Shown here: positions 56,213 through 64,000 of the stretch, one piece after another
Layout: the number at the start of each line of letters is the position of its first letter
Numbering within the stretch: position 1 is the first letter of the stretch
DNA from: Sporosarcina luteola
Lineage (GTDB): Bacteria; Bacillota; Bacilli; Bacillales_A; Planococcaceae
Direction of reading: 5' to 3'
Assembly (NCBI RefSeq): GCF_007991495.1
Contig: NZ_BJYL01000020.1
Coordinates: forward strand, 62,001-126,000
Length of the DNA stretch: 64,000 nt
Translations under genes and position numbers: made by a program
The notes under the pieces: model-generated
Seen by the model: only the letters and a program-made list of their open reading frames with translations
Database searches by the model: none
What the model was told of the DNA's origin: nothing

Positions 56213-56241
56213 TGTAACAAAAATGAAACTCGTGTCGTATC
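56213..56241 (+). promoter_or_regulatory. ECF-type promoter of the sigma factor operon
   Basis: TGTAAC at 56213-56218 and CGTATC at 56236-56241 with a 17-bp spacer. This is the form of promoters read by Bacillus ECF sigma factors (AAC at -35, CGT at -10). It lies about 35 bp upstream of the sigma gene, so positive autoregulation is likely. No such motif was found before the downstream fusion gene. Confidence 0.7.
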
Positions 56242-56274
56242 ACCATCAGAGGGAAAAGAAAGCGAGGGGGAAGA

Positions 56275-56829
56275 ATGGATGAAGCCGATTTGATCAGAAA
56301 TGCGCAAAATGGTGATCGGGTTGCATTTGCGCAATTAATGGATATGCATTATCGAACTGTCGAGAAATTTGCTTACCAATGCGGTGTGCGTCTTGATGAT
56401 ATAGCAGATGTCACTCAAGAGGTGTTTATAAAACTTTACAGGTTCTTGCCGCAATTTAATCAACAGCGGTTCACTACATGGTTGTATAAAATCACATTAA
56501 ATACGGCCCGGGACTATTACCGTAAAGAGGGAAGGGAAACAGCGAAGGAGGAGAAGTTAAAAAGAGAAGGGAAGCAGACCGGTTATCAATCAGCCGAAAC
56601 GCAAGTCCTCCTTTTTGAGGAAGATCGTTTATTGCATGAAGCGATTCTGCAACTTGATGAAAAATATAGGATTCCGCTAATCTTGTTTTATTTCCAGAAT
56701 TTGAGCTACCACCAAATTGCGGATGTATTGAACATTACGTTGGCTACAGTGAAAACACGGATATTCAGAGCGAAGAATGTCTTGAAAAACGAGATGCAAA
56801 TGAATGGAGGTGTACCACATGGACAATGA
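56275..56829 (+). CDS. ECF-family RNA polymerase sigma factor
   Basis: A 184-residue ECF sigma factor. Region 2 spans about 17-88, with DVTQEVFIKLYRFL (core-binding 2.2) and FTTWLYKITLNTARDYYR (2.3/2.4, -10 recognition). Region 4 spans about 122-174, with the helix-turn-helix YHQIADVLNITLATVKTRIF (20 residues). GAGGGGGAAG precedes the ATG. It overlaps the next gene by 11 bp, which is the usual arrangement with a cognate anti-sigma. The specific ECF group is not recognised. It occupies the place where B. subtilis has yugF-yugG-yugH. Confidence 0.93.
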   Translation: MDEADLIRNAQNGDRVAFAQLMDMHYRTVEKFAYQCGVRLDDIADVTQEVFIKLYRFLPQFNQQRFTTWLYKITLNTARDYYRKEGRETAKEEKLKREGKQTGYQSAETQVLLFEEDRLLHEAILQLDEKYRIPLILFYFQNLSYHQIADVLNITLATVKTRIFRAKNVLKNEMQMNGGVPHGQ

Positions 56830-59008
56830 CAATTTTGAAAAAAGGATGGAGTTTTTGAAAAAGTCGTATGACCGTGTGCCATCCTCTTTTGATCCGGATG
56901 AAGTTTTCAAGAAGATTGATGAAGAGAAAATGCAGCCATCCAATATGCAAAAACCTGCCAAAGGCGGATTCAGACATCATCTTACCGTTTGGGCGATGGG
57001 CATCGCAAGCATCTTCATCATAGGGATCATTGGAACTGGATATGTTTTAGATCAGAAACAGAAATCGGAAGAAGAAATTATCGATTCCCCGGTAACAGAT
57101 GAATTTATCGAAAGCTTGCTCGTGCGGTATGAAGAAGAACGTGAAAAACGTCGTGAAATGCTGAAGTTGGATGAAGAGTATTTTAAGCACTATGCTAGTT
57201 ATGCGGACAGCACAATTGATTTATTGAAAAACGATAGTTATTTAGAAATGGTTAGAGCGGGAACGGAAAAAACGCCTCTCAAAGAGACATATAATCGTGC
57301 GGTGCAGGAATTAAAGCTGCCATCTGAAATGCTCAAAGATTTAAAGGAAAACAGCCTTCAAAATGATGAACAGGAAAGCATCATCTTTTTAAGTGAGTAC
57401 CGTCGAAAAGTGAAAATACTTATTGAAATATATGACCAAATTTTGAAAGAGAACAAAGTAGCAATAGATGCGTATGAGGTAGACCCGCACGTCGATAAGG
57501 CTGAGCTCATGTTGTTGAGCAGCAAGAGTTTTCCAGAGCAGCTCCAAAATATTATCAGAACTATGCGGGACCAGATGATTCGGCTTTATACGGAGAAATA
57601 CTCTGGGGAGATTAGGACCCGTTATTCCAATTATAACTTACTTGGTGATTTACAATACAAGTTGCATCACCACACAGACGCATACATTATGATGATTGCG
57701 GAAGAGCCTTATATGTATAGTTCGATCCTTCAATATCCAATTGATGAAATGGCATATAAGTTAGGAAGAATGGAACAAACACTTATAAATCTAGAGCATG
57801 AGGATTCCACTTTATATCCTGTGTTGGAATCTTACTTCCTCGCCATTTTCAATGACTTGGTCAATGGCAGCGAATATACGAAAATCTTTGATGGGGATGG
57901 CGTTCTTCTTCCTGACTATCAGGATGTTTGGCGCGGGTTGGCGGCGAATGGGGATCCGACGCCAATCGCCTATGTTATGCAGCCTATTGTCAAAGAGATG
58001 GAAGCGTCGGGTTGGCGAGAATCAGCAAGTTGGGATTCGCTTTCATATGATGCTTTAAAAGAGGCGCTTATCCTGTACCGGGAAGGATTGCTTGAGGAAT
58101 ACATGTATGGAGAAAGACCGGATTTCCAAGATGTCACCATTCAATTGCCGAATGATTCATTCGAGAAGGAAGTTCAAGCATTGTACGCCGACTTCAAGAA
58201 AACGTATGACAAATCTGTTTTAAAAGGGGTTTCACCTATTCATGTGCTTAGGGTTTTCGACTATGCGAATGAAATTGAAGATCCGTTAACGATGTATCAT
58301 TTAATCAATGAAAACGTTTTGAAGTATGATGAATCCGGAATAGAGTATACAGCTGAGTATTATGTGGAGAAATGGCGAAAAGGTATTTCGTATTTCTGGA
58401 ATGCTACAGATGTCCGATTTGACGGGCAAGCGGTTTTTCGCGATGGCTATATATTCCGTAGTGATATAAAGTTTACTGGCGTGGATTGGCAGATTCCGAT
58501 GGTTTTTACTGAAGAAGGTGTGTGGGAAGTCGGAATAAAAAATATGTACGACCTCCCGTTGTATCACATGAGTCCCGAAATGGATTTCCAAGATGACATA
58601 ATGGCTATGAGTGATTATTACTATGAAGGATTAATTAGCACCGACGATGTTGAAAGCTATTTGAGATGGAATGAACCATTGGAGATCCTTGGTATGTATT
58701 TCTATGCAGGTGAAATTGGAAATTATGCCATGCAGTATGAATTGTTTTATCAAGGGGATGCTGCCGATATTGTAAGTAAGGAAGCTTTTTTAGAAAACCC
58801 ACAAAATTATTTCTTACCTTATTCGGAAGCGATGTATAAAAAAGTTTCCTTCCAAGGTCAAGAGCAAGACGAAAACGGTAACTGGCCAGGTATAGCAACA
58901 CTTACTGTCGACACAGAGCTCTTTCCAGAACTTCCGTCCGAAAGGAAATTCCATATGTTTTGGAATAAAGACGGCTGGCGAGTTAAATTCAATCCATTCG
59001 ACCAATAA
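56819..59008 (+). CDS. large single-pass membrane protein, probable anti-sigma factor
   Basis: A 729-residue protein. Residues 1-55 are cytosolic (NDNFEKRMEFLKKSYDRV...), a transmembrane helix lies at about 56-77, and about 650 residues are extracytoplasmic. No HxxxCxxC zinc anti-sigma motif is present, so it is not a ZAS type. The 11-bp overlap with the sigma gene and the membrane topology imply an anti-sigma role; the large outside domain would sense the signal. ATG 56819 follows GGAGGTG. Residues 156-210 and the LAANGDPTP/MEASGW region are shared with the downstream fusion protein. Confidence 0.82.
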   Translation: MDNDNFEKRMEFLKKSYDRVPSSFDPDEVFKKIDEEKMQPSNMQKPAKGGFRHHLTVWAMGIASIFIIGIIGTGYVLDQKQKSEEEIIDSPVTDEFIESLLVRYEEEREKRREMLKLDEEYFKHYASYADSTIDLLKNDSYLEMVRAGTEKTPLKETYNRAVQELKLPSEMLKDLKENSLQNDEQESIIFLSEYRRKVKILIEIYDQILKENKVAIDAYEVDPHVDKAELMLLSSKSFPEQLQNIIRTMRDQMIRLYTEKYSGEIRTRYSNYNLLGDLQYKLHHHTDAYIMMIAEEPYMYSSILQYPIDEMAYKLGRMEQTLINLEHEDSTLYPVLESYFLAIFNDLVNGSEYTKIFDGDGVLLPDYQDVWRGLAANGDPTPIAYVMQPIVKEMEASGWRESASWDSLSYDALKEALILYREGLLEEYMYGERPDFQDVTIQLPNDSFEKEVQALYADFKKTYDKSVLKGVSPIHVLRVFDYANEIEDPLTMYHLINENVLKYDESGIEYTAEYYVEKWRKGISYFWNATDVRFDGQAVFRDGYIFRSDIKFTGVDWQIPMVFTEEGVWEVGIKNMYDLPLYHMSPEMDFQDDIMAMSDYYYEGLISTDDVESYLRWNEPLEILGMYFYAGEIGNYAMQYELFYQGDAADIVSKEAFLENPQNYFLPYSEAMYKKVSFQGQEQDENGNWPGIATLTVDTELFPELPSERKFHMFWNKDGWRVKFNPFDQ

Positions 59009-59013
59009 GGACG

Positions 59014-59041
59014 GGGCTGCCAATTTCGGCGGCCTTTTTTC
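59014..59041 (+). terminator. terminator after the anti-sigma gene
   Basis: GGCTGCC and GGCGGCC form a 7-bp stem (one G-U) with a 6-base loop, followed by TTTTTT. It separates the sigma/anti-sigma pair from the fusion gene. Confidence 0.75.
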
Positions 59042-59091
59042 TGTTAATTTGGTATAGTTGAGCTAGGATTATATTGTCAGGGGAAGTAGGG

Positions 59092-60846
59092 ATGGGTATG
59101 GATGGCTTGGAAGGAAGAGTTATTGATGGGGATAAAGAAGCTTTCAAAGAGTGGATGAACTTACATATCCGTCCGATTGAACTTTTTGCAGTTCAGTACG
59201 GAATTAGCCAAGAAGAAGCGGGAAAAGTGGCTGAAACGATATTTGGAAATTTATACGGAAAGCTTGGACTACTGACAGAGGAACATTTAGAAGAAGTGTC
59301 ACTGTTTAAAACTGCGATACAGCAGCTCAAGGGAAAACAACTGGATGTCCAACAGGAAGGGTTGTTCTCTTTTGAAGAGGACAATGAACTGCAGTGGAGG
59401 ATAACTAATTTACCGCAAGAAACAAGGCTCCCTTTAGTCCTTGTCAAATTCCATAATAAATCCGTTGCAGAAATCGCCATGATACTAGATAAGTCCGAGC
59501 AGAAAGTCGAGGATGCGATAAAAGAAGCGCTTCGTTTGTTGACTGAGCCAAATGTGGAGAAAAAGCTAGAGTTTTTAAACCTTTCTTATGAAAGACTTGC
59601 ACCATCTTACATAGAATCGAACATTTTTATGCAAGAGAAAGAAATATCACGAGTAAAAGAACCGGAAGCAACTGTAAGAAAAAGAAAACCGATTGCTCTC
59701 TGGAGTGCAGGGGCGGTTATTCTTATATTTCTCTTATTAGTCTCTGTCTTCAGAAGCGATGCGTATCAGCAATCCTCAGCAGAAAAATTTATTAAGAAAA
59801 TGAACGTATCCTTTCAACAGGAATTGGATGATCGATTCGAGCTAATCGGTTTGTCTGAACCAGAAGAATCGAATAATGGTTATACATTAGTTATGCAAGG
59901 TTTTAGGAGCGAAATTTCACCTATCTCATATGGTTATGACACAAAGACCAAATTTAAAAGGTTCGTGCGTGAGGTGGAAAGGCAACTGGAGGAAGAAGGA
60001 AGGATCAATAAAAAAGAAGCTAAGCAAAAATATAACGAATTGGTTTTAGAATTGCGGCTGCCTTCGGAAATGGTGGAGCAACTGCAGAAAGAACCTTTAA
60101 ACGATGACCGAGAACAAAGCCTGATTTTCTTGGACGAATTACGAAGCAAAAATGAGTTCCTTACAAATGTTTATATAGAAATCTTGGGTGAGCACTTGGA
60201 AATGATTTTCGAGTCTGATTTGTTTAATGATGGTATGGTCGATGTGGATGAAGTTCTGGAACGAAAGGCTTCATTTCCGCTTGACTTTCAAAATGCAATT
60301 GAACGGATGGAGACACAGTACTTTTCATTAACGAGTGTAAAAGAAATCGCTCCTTTATATCCAAAATACGGTACGCCTGAATTGGAAAAAATATTGCGTA
60401 GGAATCTCCATCCAGATATGCAAATCTACATATCTCTGCTTACAGGCACCTTTAATCTTGTATATACAGGCACCTTTGAGGATCATTTGGAAGCTTTGTT
60501 TGCGCTTGAAAAGGAATTGCCGAACACGAAGGAAAGTGACCAATTATCTTATGTTTTCAACTCCAATTATATATTTCTATTCTTCACTGCAGCAGGTTTA
60601 AACAGTGAAAAAGGGGTTTACGATGCATCAGGCGTCGTCAGACAAGAAATAAAGGATAGATGGAAGCGACTTGCGGCGAATGGCGAAGTGTCTCCATCCG
60701 GACAAGTTATTCGAGAAATGATTGATGAAATGGAAGCCTCTAATTGGACAACATCACCTTCACTTGAAGAACTGATGAACTATGGAGTTTGGGTGAATCT
60801 TGAATCGAAAATGGAAGAAGCGAGGGCGGGAAAAAGTGCCAATTAA
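59092..60846 (+). CDS. degenerate sigma / membrane anti-sigma fusion protein
   Basis: A 584-residue protein. Residues 1-150 align with the upstream sigma factor: IDGDKEAFKEWM for the region-2 start and LPQETRLPLVLVKF for the region-4 start. Region 2.4 and the recognition helix have lost their basic residues. Residues 155-180 (VEKKLEFLNLSYERLAPSYI) match the N-terminus of the anti-sigma protein. A transmembrane helix lies at about 201-221, and the exterior part is homologous to the upstream protein but lacks its last ~230 residues. ATG 59092 follows AGGGG at 59079-59083; ATG 59098 is also possible. Function unknown. Confidence 0.83.
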   Translation: MGMDGLEGRVIDGDKEAFKEWMNLHIRPIELFAVQYGISQEEAGKVAETIFGNLYGKLGLLTEEHLEEVSLFKTAIQQLKGKQLDVQQEGLFSFEEDNELQWRITNLPQETRLPLVLVKFHNKSVAEIAMILDKSEQKVEDAIKEALRLLTEPNVEKKLEFLNLSYERLAPSYIESNIFMQEKEISRVKEPEATVRKRKPIALWSAGAVILIFLLLVSVFRSDAYQQSSAEKFIKKMNVSFQQELDDRFELIGLSEPEESNNGYTLVMQGFRSEISPISYGYDTKTKFKRFVREVERQLEEEGRINKKEAKQKYNELVLELRLPSEMVEQLQKEPLNDDREQSLIFLDELRSKNEFLTNVYIEILGEHLEMIFESDLFNDGMVDVDEVLERKASFPLDFQNAIERMETQYFSLTSVKEIAPLYPKYGTPELEKILRRNLHPDMQIYISLLTGTFNLVYTGTFEDHLEALFALEKELPNTKESDQLSYVFNSNYIFLFFTAAGLNSEKGVYDASGVVRQEIKDRWKRLAANGEVSPSGQVIREMIDEMEASNWTTSPSLEELMNYGVWVNLESKMEEARAGKSAN

Positions 60847-60942
60847 CCCCTGTGAGTTTTGCTGTGAAAGGGCTTACTATGGTATAATTGCGGATGGCCG
60901 TATAGGCAGATTCGATACCAAAAAGATTGGGAGCTGTTTCAC

Positions 60943-61317
60943 ATGGGAAGAAACTTTGAAGTGGGGGAAGAGCTGACTGGCAAGGTTACAGGCATACAGC
61001 CTTATGGCGCGTTCGTAGCGCTTGACGAAGAGACGCAAGGTCTCGTTCATATTTCCGAAATAACATATGGATTCGTCAGAGATATTAATGAGTTTTTGGC
61101 TGTTGGAGATGAAGTGAAAGTCAAGGTTTTGGAAGTCGACCAAGGCGCTGGCAAAATCAGTTTATCCATCCGTGCACTTCAAGAGGCGCCATCCACTAAC
61201 CAGAGAACAAACCGTTCCCGCAAATCCTTGCAGGATAAGGTTAAAGAACATGATGCGGAAGGGTTCAACTCGTTAAAAGACAAACTGAAAGACTGGATTG
61301 ATCGATCTGGGTATTGA
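60943..61317 (+). CDS. yugI: S1 RNA-binding domain protein (general stress protein 13)
   Basis: A 124-residue protein with one S1 domain at about 5-75 (VGEELTGKVTGIQPYGAFVAL, here 20 residues or fewer considered as motif GKVTGIQPYGAFV, and GLVHISEI). A basic, hydrophilic C-terminal tail follows. The B. subtilis homologue YugI/GSP13 associates with ribosomes and RNA and is stress-induced. GGAGCTG precedes the ATG. It is transcribed alone and convergent with the RocR-like gene. Confidence 0.92.
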   Translation: MGRNFEVGEELTGKVTGIQPYGAFVALDEETQGLVHISEITYGFVRDINEFLAVGDEVKVKVLEVDQGAGKISLSIRALQEAPSTNQRTNRSRKSLQDKVKEHDAEGFNSLKDKLKDWIDRSGY

Positions 61318-61345
61318 GCAATCAAAAGCAGAACCAGACGTAAAT

Positions 61346-61386
61346 AAAACAGGAGAAAGGCAAACGCGCCTAGCTCCTGTTTTTTA
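61346..61386. terminator. bidirectional terminator between yugI and the regulator gene
   Basis: AAAACAGGAG and CTCCTGTTTT form a 10-bp stem with inner GGC/GCC pairs and T-tracts on both strands. The last codons of the regulator gene lie in the 3' arm. Confidence 0.85.
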
Positions 61387-62686
61387 ATTTCCGCAATCGG
61401 TATTGCAGATTTTGCCTGCTCATTCCGAGTGCCTGTGCAGTTTTTGTAATATTTTCATCGTGCAGTTTCATCGCTTTTTGCAAGTAGTATTCTTCCGCTT
61501 CTTTTAAATATCGATCGAGCGGCAATAATTCCTTTTCAGGCTGAACGATGAAATCGACGGCCTGTGTCGGTTTATCGGCATCACTTTTCAACCGGAAGTG
61601 CAGCGGCAGCATATCATAGGTGATAACCGCTTCTGTTGTGGCAAGTGAAGAAACTTCATCAAGTAAAAATTCCAGCTCGCGCATATTGCCAGGCCAATCA
61701 TATCGTAGGAACAACTTCTCCACCTCTGGCGTCACGGCTTCTAAAGAGGATCCGAAACGTTCTTTTCTTCGGGCAAAATAGGAGTCGATGAATGGCATAA
61801 TATCTTCTTTCCGCTTCCTGAGAGGAGAGACGCGGATTGTAAAAGAAGCAAAAAAATAATAAAGATCTTTTAGTAAAACGCCCTTTGCAATCAATTCGAC
61901 AGGATCGTCGCCGATGCTCGCGATGAATTGATGACTCGGTTGAACTGAGTTTTTTAAAAAAGTATATAAGTTCTGTTGCAGAGAAATGGATAATAAATCG
62001 ATCCGCTCACAGAATAACGTGAATGCTTCCGACATATTTAAGTCTTCATCAAGTTTCTCGATGAGCGCCGCATCTGATCGGTTGCAGTAAAGTGTGTAGA
62101 AAGGACCGTTAGTAGGGGACAACTCATTATGGATGCTTTCAGCAATCAAGTCTTTTCCAGTCCCTGATTCGCCGATAAGGAGAACGGGCAATTTTGTGCT
62201 TGATGCCTTTTGTGCTGTCGAAATCACTGTTTTCATTTCTTCTGAAGCAGCGATGATCTGAGTGAAGGTCACAGGACTACTGTTTTTTCGAAGTGGATGC
62301 AGCACGAACTTTTCTAGAGCGGTCACATCGCGAGAGATTTCCACAGCTCCAATGAGTTCTTCGTGATGAAACACGGGATACGTATCATTGATTGTCGTTA
62401 TTTCATTGCCATTCCGATTCCAATAAGTCTGTTTGATGTTCAATTGTTCCACGCCGCTTTGCAGCACTTTTAACAATGTGCTTTCTTCATGATCAAAATT
62501 AAATAACTCAAGAATGGAGCGATCACCGACTTCTTCCAACTCAAAACCTTCAATAGCTTTCATTTTATCGTTATATATGACGGTTCGACCTGATTTGTCT
62601 ACTGCATGGATACCGACACCAGCCCGATTCACTGCAAATTCGTATAAAAGAAAGAGGTTTTTTTCGATTTTATCCACGAATAACAC
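61370..62686 (-). CDS. RocR-like PAS/AAA+/Fis regulator with degenerate AAA+ domain
   Basis: A 438-residue regulator with a PAS domain (about 10-125), an AAA+ domain with Walker A GESGTGKD (172-179) and a C-terminal Fis-type helix-turn-helix (NITKTAQALGMSRQNLQYRL, 20 residues). It is divergent from rocA, as expected for a RocR-type activator of arginine/proline catabolism. The AAA+ domain lacks the sigma-54-contacting GAFTGA loop, and Walker B and the arginine-finger region (LLKDLYYFFASF) are altered. It therefore probably regulates without sigma-54. The start is GTG 62686 or GTG 62677. Confidence 0.85.
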   Translation of the reverse strand: MLFVDKIEKNLFLLYEFAVNRAGVGIHAVDKSGRTVIYNDKMKAIEGFELEEVGDRSILELFNFDHEESTLLKVLQSGVEQLNIKQTYWNRNGNEITTINDTYPVFHHEELIGAVEISRDVTALEKFVLHPLRKNSSPVTFTQIIAASEEMKTVISTAQKASSTKLPVLLIGESGTGKDLIAESIHNELSPTNGPFYTLYCNRSDAALIEKLDEDLNMSEAFTLFCERIDLLSISLQQNLYTFLKNSVQPSHQFIASIGDDPVELIAKGVLLKDLYYFFASFTIRVSPLRKRKEDIMPFIDSYFARRKERFGSSLEAVTPEVEKLFLRYDWPGNMRELEFLLDEVSSLATTEAVITYDMLPLHFRLKSDADKPTQAVDFIVQPEKELLPLDRYLKEAEEYYLQKAMKLHDENITKTAQALGMSRQNLQYRLRKLKNRS

Positions 62687-62725
62687 CGTCCGTTTAATTT
62701 TTTATCGTAAAATAAATAAAAAGAC

Positions 62726-62754
62726 TTGAAATGCGCAACAATCTCTTGCATTAT
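62726..62754 (+). promoter_or_regulatory. candidate sigma-A promoter of rocA
   Basis: TTGAAA at 62726-62731 and CATTAT at 62749-62754, spacer 17 bp. A TTGCAT that could be a sigma-54 -12 element lies at 62746, but there is no GG at the required -24 position. Weak evidence. Confidence 0.4.
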
Positions 62755-62819
62755 TATAAGTGTAACCACAGAATAAATGCAAATTAATTTTGCTGCCTAA
62801 AAACTGAGGAGGAGTAAAA

Positions 62820-64000
62820 TGATTCCATACAAACACGAACCATTTACAGATTTCACAAATGAAGAAAACAAAAAAGCGTATCTTGCAGCTTTGAAACAAG
62901 TTGAAGGGTACCTTGGCCAAGATTATCCTTTGATCATTGGCGGCGAGCGCATTATGACAGAAGACAAACTTGTGTCGACAAACCCTGCTAACAAAGAAGA
63001 AGTCATCGGCCGCGTTTCGAAAGCGAGCAGAGACCTTGCTGAAAAGGCAATGACTGTTGCAGACGAAACATTCAAAACGTGGAGAAAAGTGTCACCGGAA
63101 TTCCGGGCTGACGTTCTTTTCAAAGCGGCTGCAATTATTCGTCGTCGTAAACATGAGTTTTCTGCACTTTTAACAAAGGAAGCAGGTAAACCTTGGAACG
63201 AAGCGGATGCAGATACAGCAGAAGCAATCGACTTCCTCGAGTTCTATGCGCGTCAAATGTTGAAATTAAAAGATGGTATTCCTGTTGAAAGCCGTCCTGG
63301 TGAATTCAACCGTTTCGATTACATTCCTCTAGGAGTTGGCGTTGTCATCTCTCCTTGGAACTTTGCTCTTGCAATCATGGCAGGTACAACAGTGGCAGCA
63401 TTAGTAACTGGTAACACGGTATTATTGAAACCAGCATCTACAACGACTGTTGTTGCTTATAAATTCATGGAAGTTCTTGAAGAAGCGGGCATGCCTGCTG
63501 GAGTTGTCAACTATATCCCTGGTTCAGGTGCTGAAGTGGGCGACTACCTCGTCGATCACCCAAGAACTCGTTTTGTTTCATTTACAGGTTCAAGAGAAGT
63601 AGGTACGCGCATTTATGAACGTGCTTCCAAAGTGAACGAAGGCCAAATCTGGTTGAAACGCGTAATCGCTGAAATGGGCGGAAAAGATACGATCGTAGTA
63701 GATAACGAAGCAGATCTTGAATTAGCGGCTCAATCGATCGTTAAATCTGCATTCGGCTTCAGCGGTCAAAAGTGTTCAGCATGCTCACGCGCAGTCATCC
63801 ATGAAGATGTGTATGATCAAGTCGTTGCACGTGTTGAAGAATTGACAAAAGAATTGACATACGGAGATCCAACTGACCAATCCAACTTCGCTGGACCGGT
63901 TATCGACCAAGCTTCATTCGACAAAATCATGAGCTATGTTGAAATTGGTAAACAAGAAGGTCGTCTAATCGCAGGTGGAGAAGGAGACAGCTCGAAAGGG
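62820..64000 (+). CDS. rocA: L-glutamate gamma-semialdehyde (1-pyrroline-5-carboxylate) dehydrogenase, partial
   Basis: The first 393 codons of an aldehyde dehydrogenase that runs off the window (full length about 515). It oxidises glutamate semialdehyde to glutamate in arginine and proline breakdown. It starts [12 protein letters not shown], has the NAD-binding FTGSREVG, the catalytic Glu285 in [10 protein letters not shown] and the nucleophilic Cys319 in [17 protein letters not shown] precedes ATG 62820. It is divergent from a RocR-like regulator. Confidence 0.95.

Noticed and set aside
62730-62752. Sigma-54 promoter before rocA
   Set aside because: TTGCAT could be the -12 element, but the -24 GG is absent at the required spacing.

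Overview
The window is chromosomal DNA of a low-to-moderate GC, Gram-positive, spore-forming member of the Bacillales, most likely Planococcaceae (Sporosarcina-like). The evidence is AGGAGG-type ribosome binding sites with frequent TTG and GTG starts, SAM-I and lysine riboswitches, a SufCDSUB iron-sulfur operon, a seven-gene Mrp antiporter, the sporulation gene yunB, and gene order that follows the Bacillus subtilis map from fadN to yugI. This species guess is an inference from gene content and synteny; no rRNA or tRNA gene is present.

Layout. 1-6.7 kb: a divergent thioredoxin, then the fatty-acid beta-oxidation operon fadN-fadA-fadE behind a clear FadR operator, then yusI. 7.0-13.1 kb: an App-type oligopeptide ABC transporter (appDFABC), apparently inserted between yusI and gcvH; a second copy of the yusI 3' end lies just before gcvH. 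13.3-17.4 kb: gcvH-yusF-yusE and a SAM-riboswitch-controlled methionine importer metNPQ. 17.4-24.3 kb: a dicarboxylate/amino-acid symporter and sufCDSUB. 24.4-28.4 kb: yunF-yunE-yunD-yunB. 28.4-32.4 kb: a lysine riboswitch controlling an NhaC-family transporter, then an NSS transporter with a 35-residue small subunit. 32.5-40.1 kb: lipA, yutD-yutE-yutF, yuzB, two type-II NADH dehydrogenase-like flavoproteins (yutJ, yumB), and three iron-sulfur/redox accessory genes (yuzD, yutI, yutM). 40.4-43.3 kb: yuiB, yuiD, pepA and a Gly/Tyr-rich small protein. 43.3-53.1 kb: mrpABCDEFG, yufK, pbpD, yuxJ. 53.3-56.2 kb: a lipoprotein cyclophilin, a small membrane protein, a 21-bp minisatellite, patB and yugE. 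56.2-60.8 kb: an accessory cluster. 60.9-64.0 kb: yugI, a RocR-like regulator and the 5' part of rocA.

Functional links: sufCDSUB, yutI and yutM build and deliver Fe-S clusters, lipA is a client Fe-S enzyme, and GcvH is the carrier on which lipoyl groups are assembled in B. subtilis. FadN/A/E feed acetyl-CoA and reduced cofactors to the NADH dehydrogenases. The Mrp complex and the various importers serve ion homeostasis and amino acid supply.

The most unusual region is 56.2-60.8 kb. An ECF sigma factor with an ECF-type promoter overlaps a very large single-pass membrane protein (probable anti-sigma), followed by a paralogue in which a degenerate sigma domain and the membrane anti-sigma-like part are fused in one reading frame. 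The fused sigma domain has lost the basic residues expected for DNA contact. I do not recognise this arrangement as a described system.
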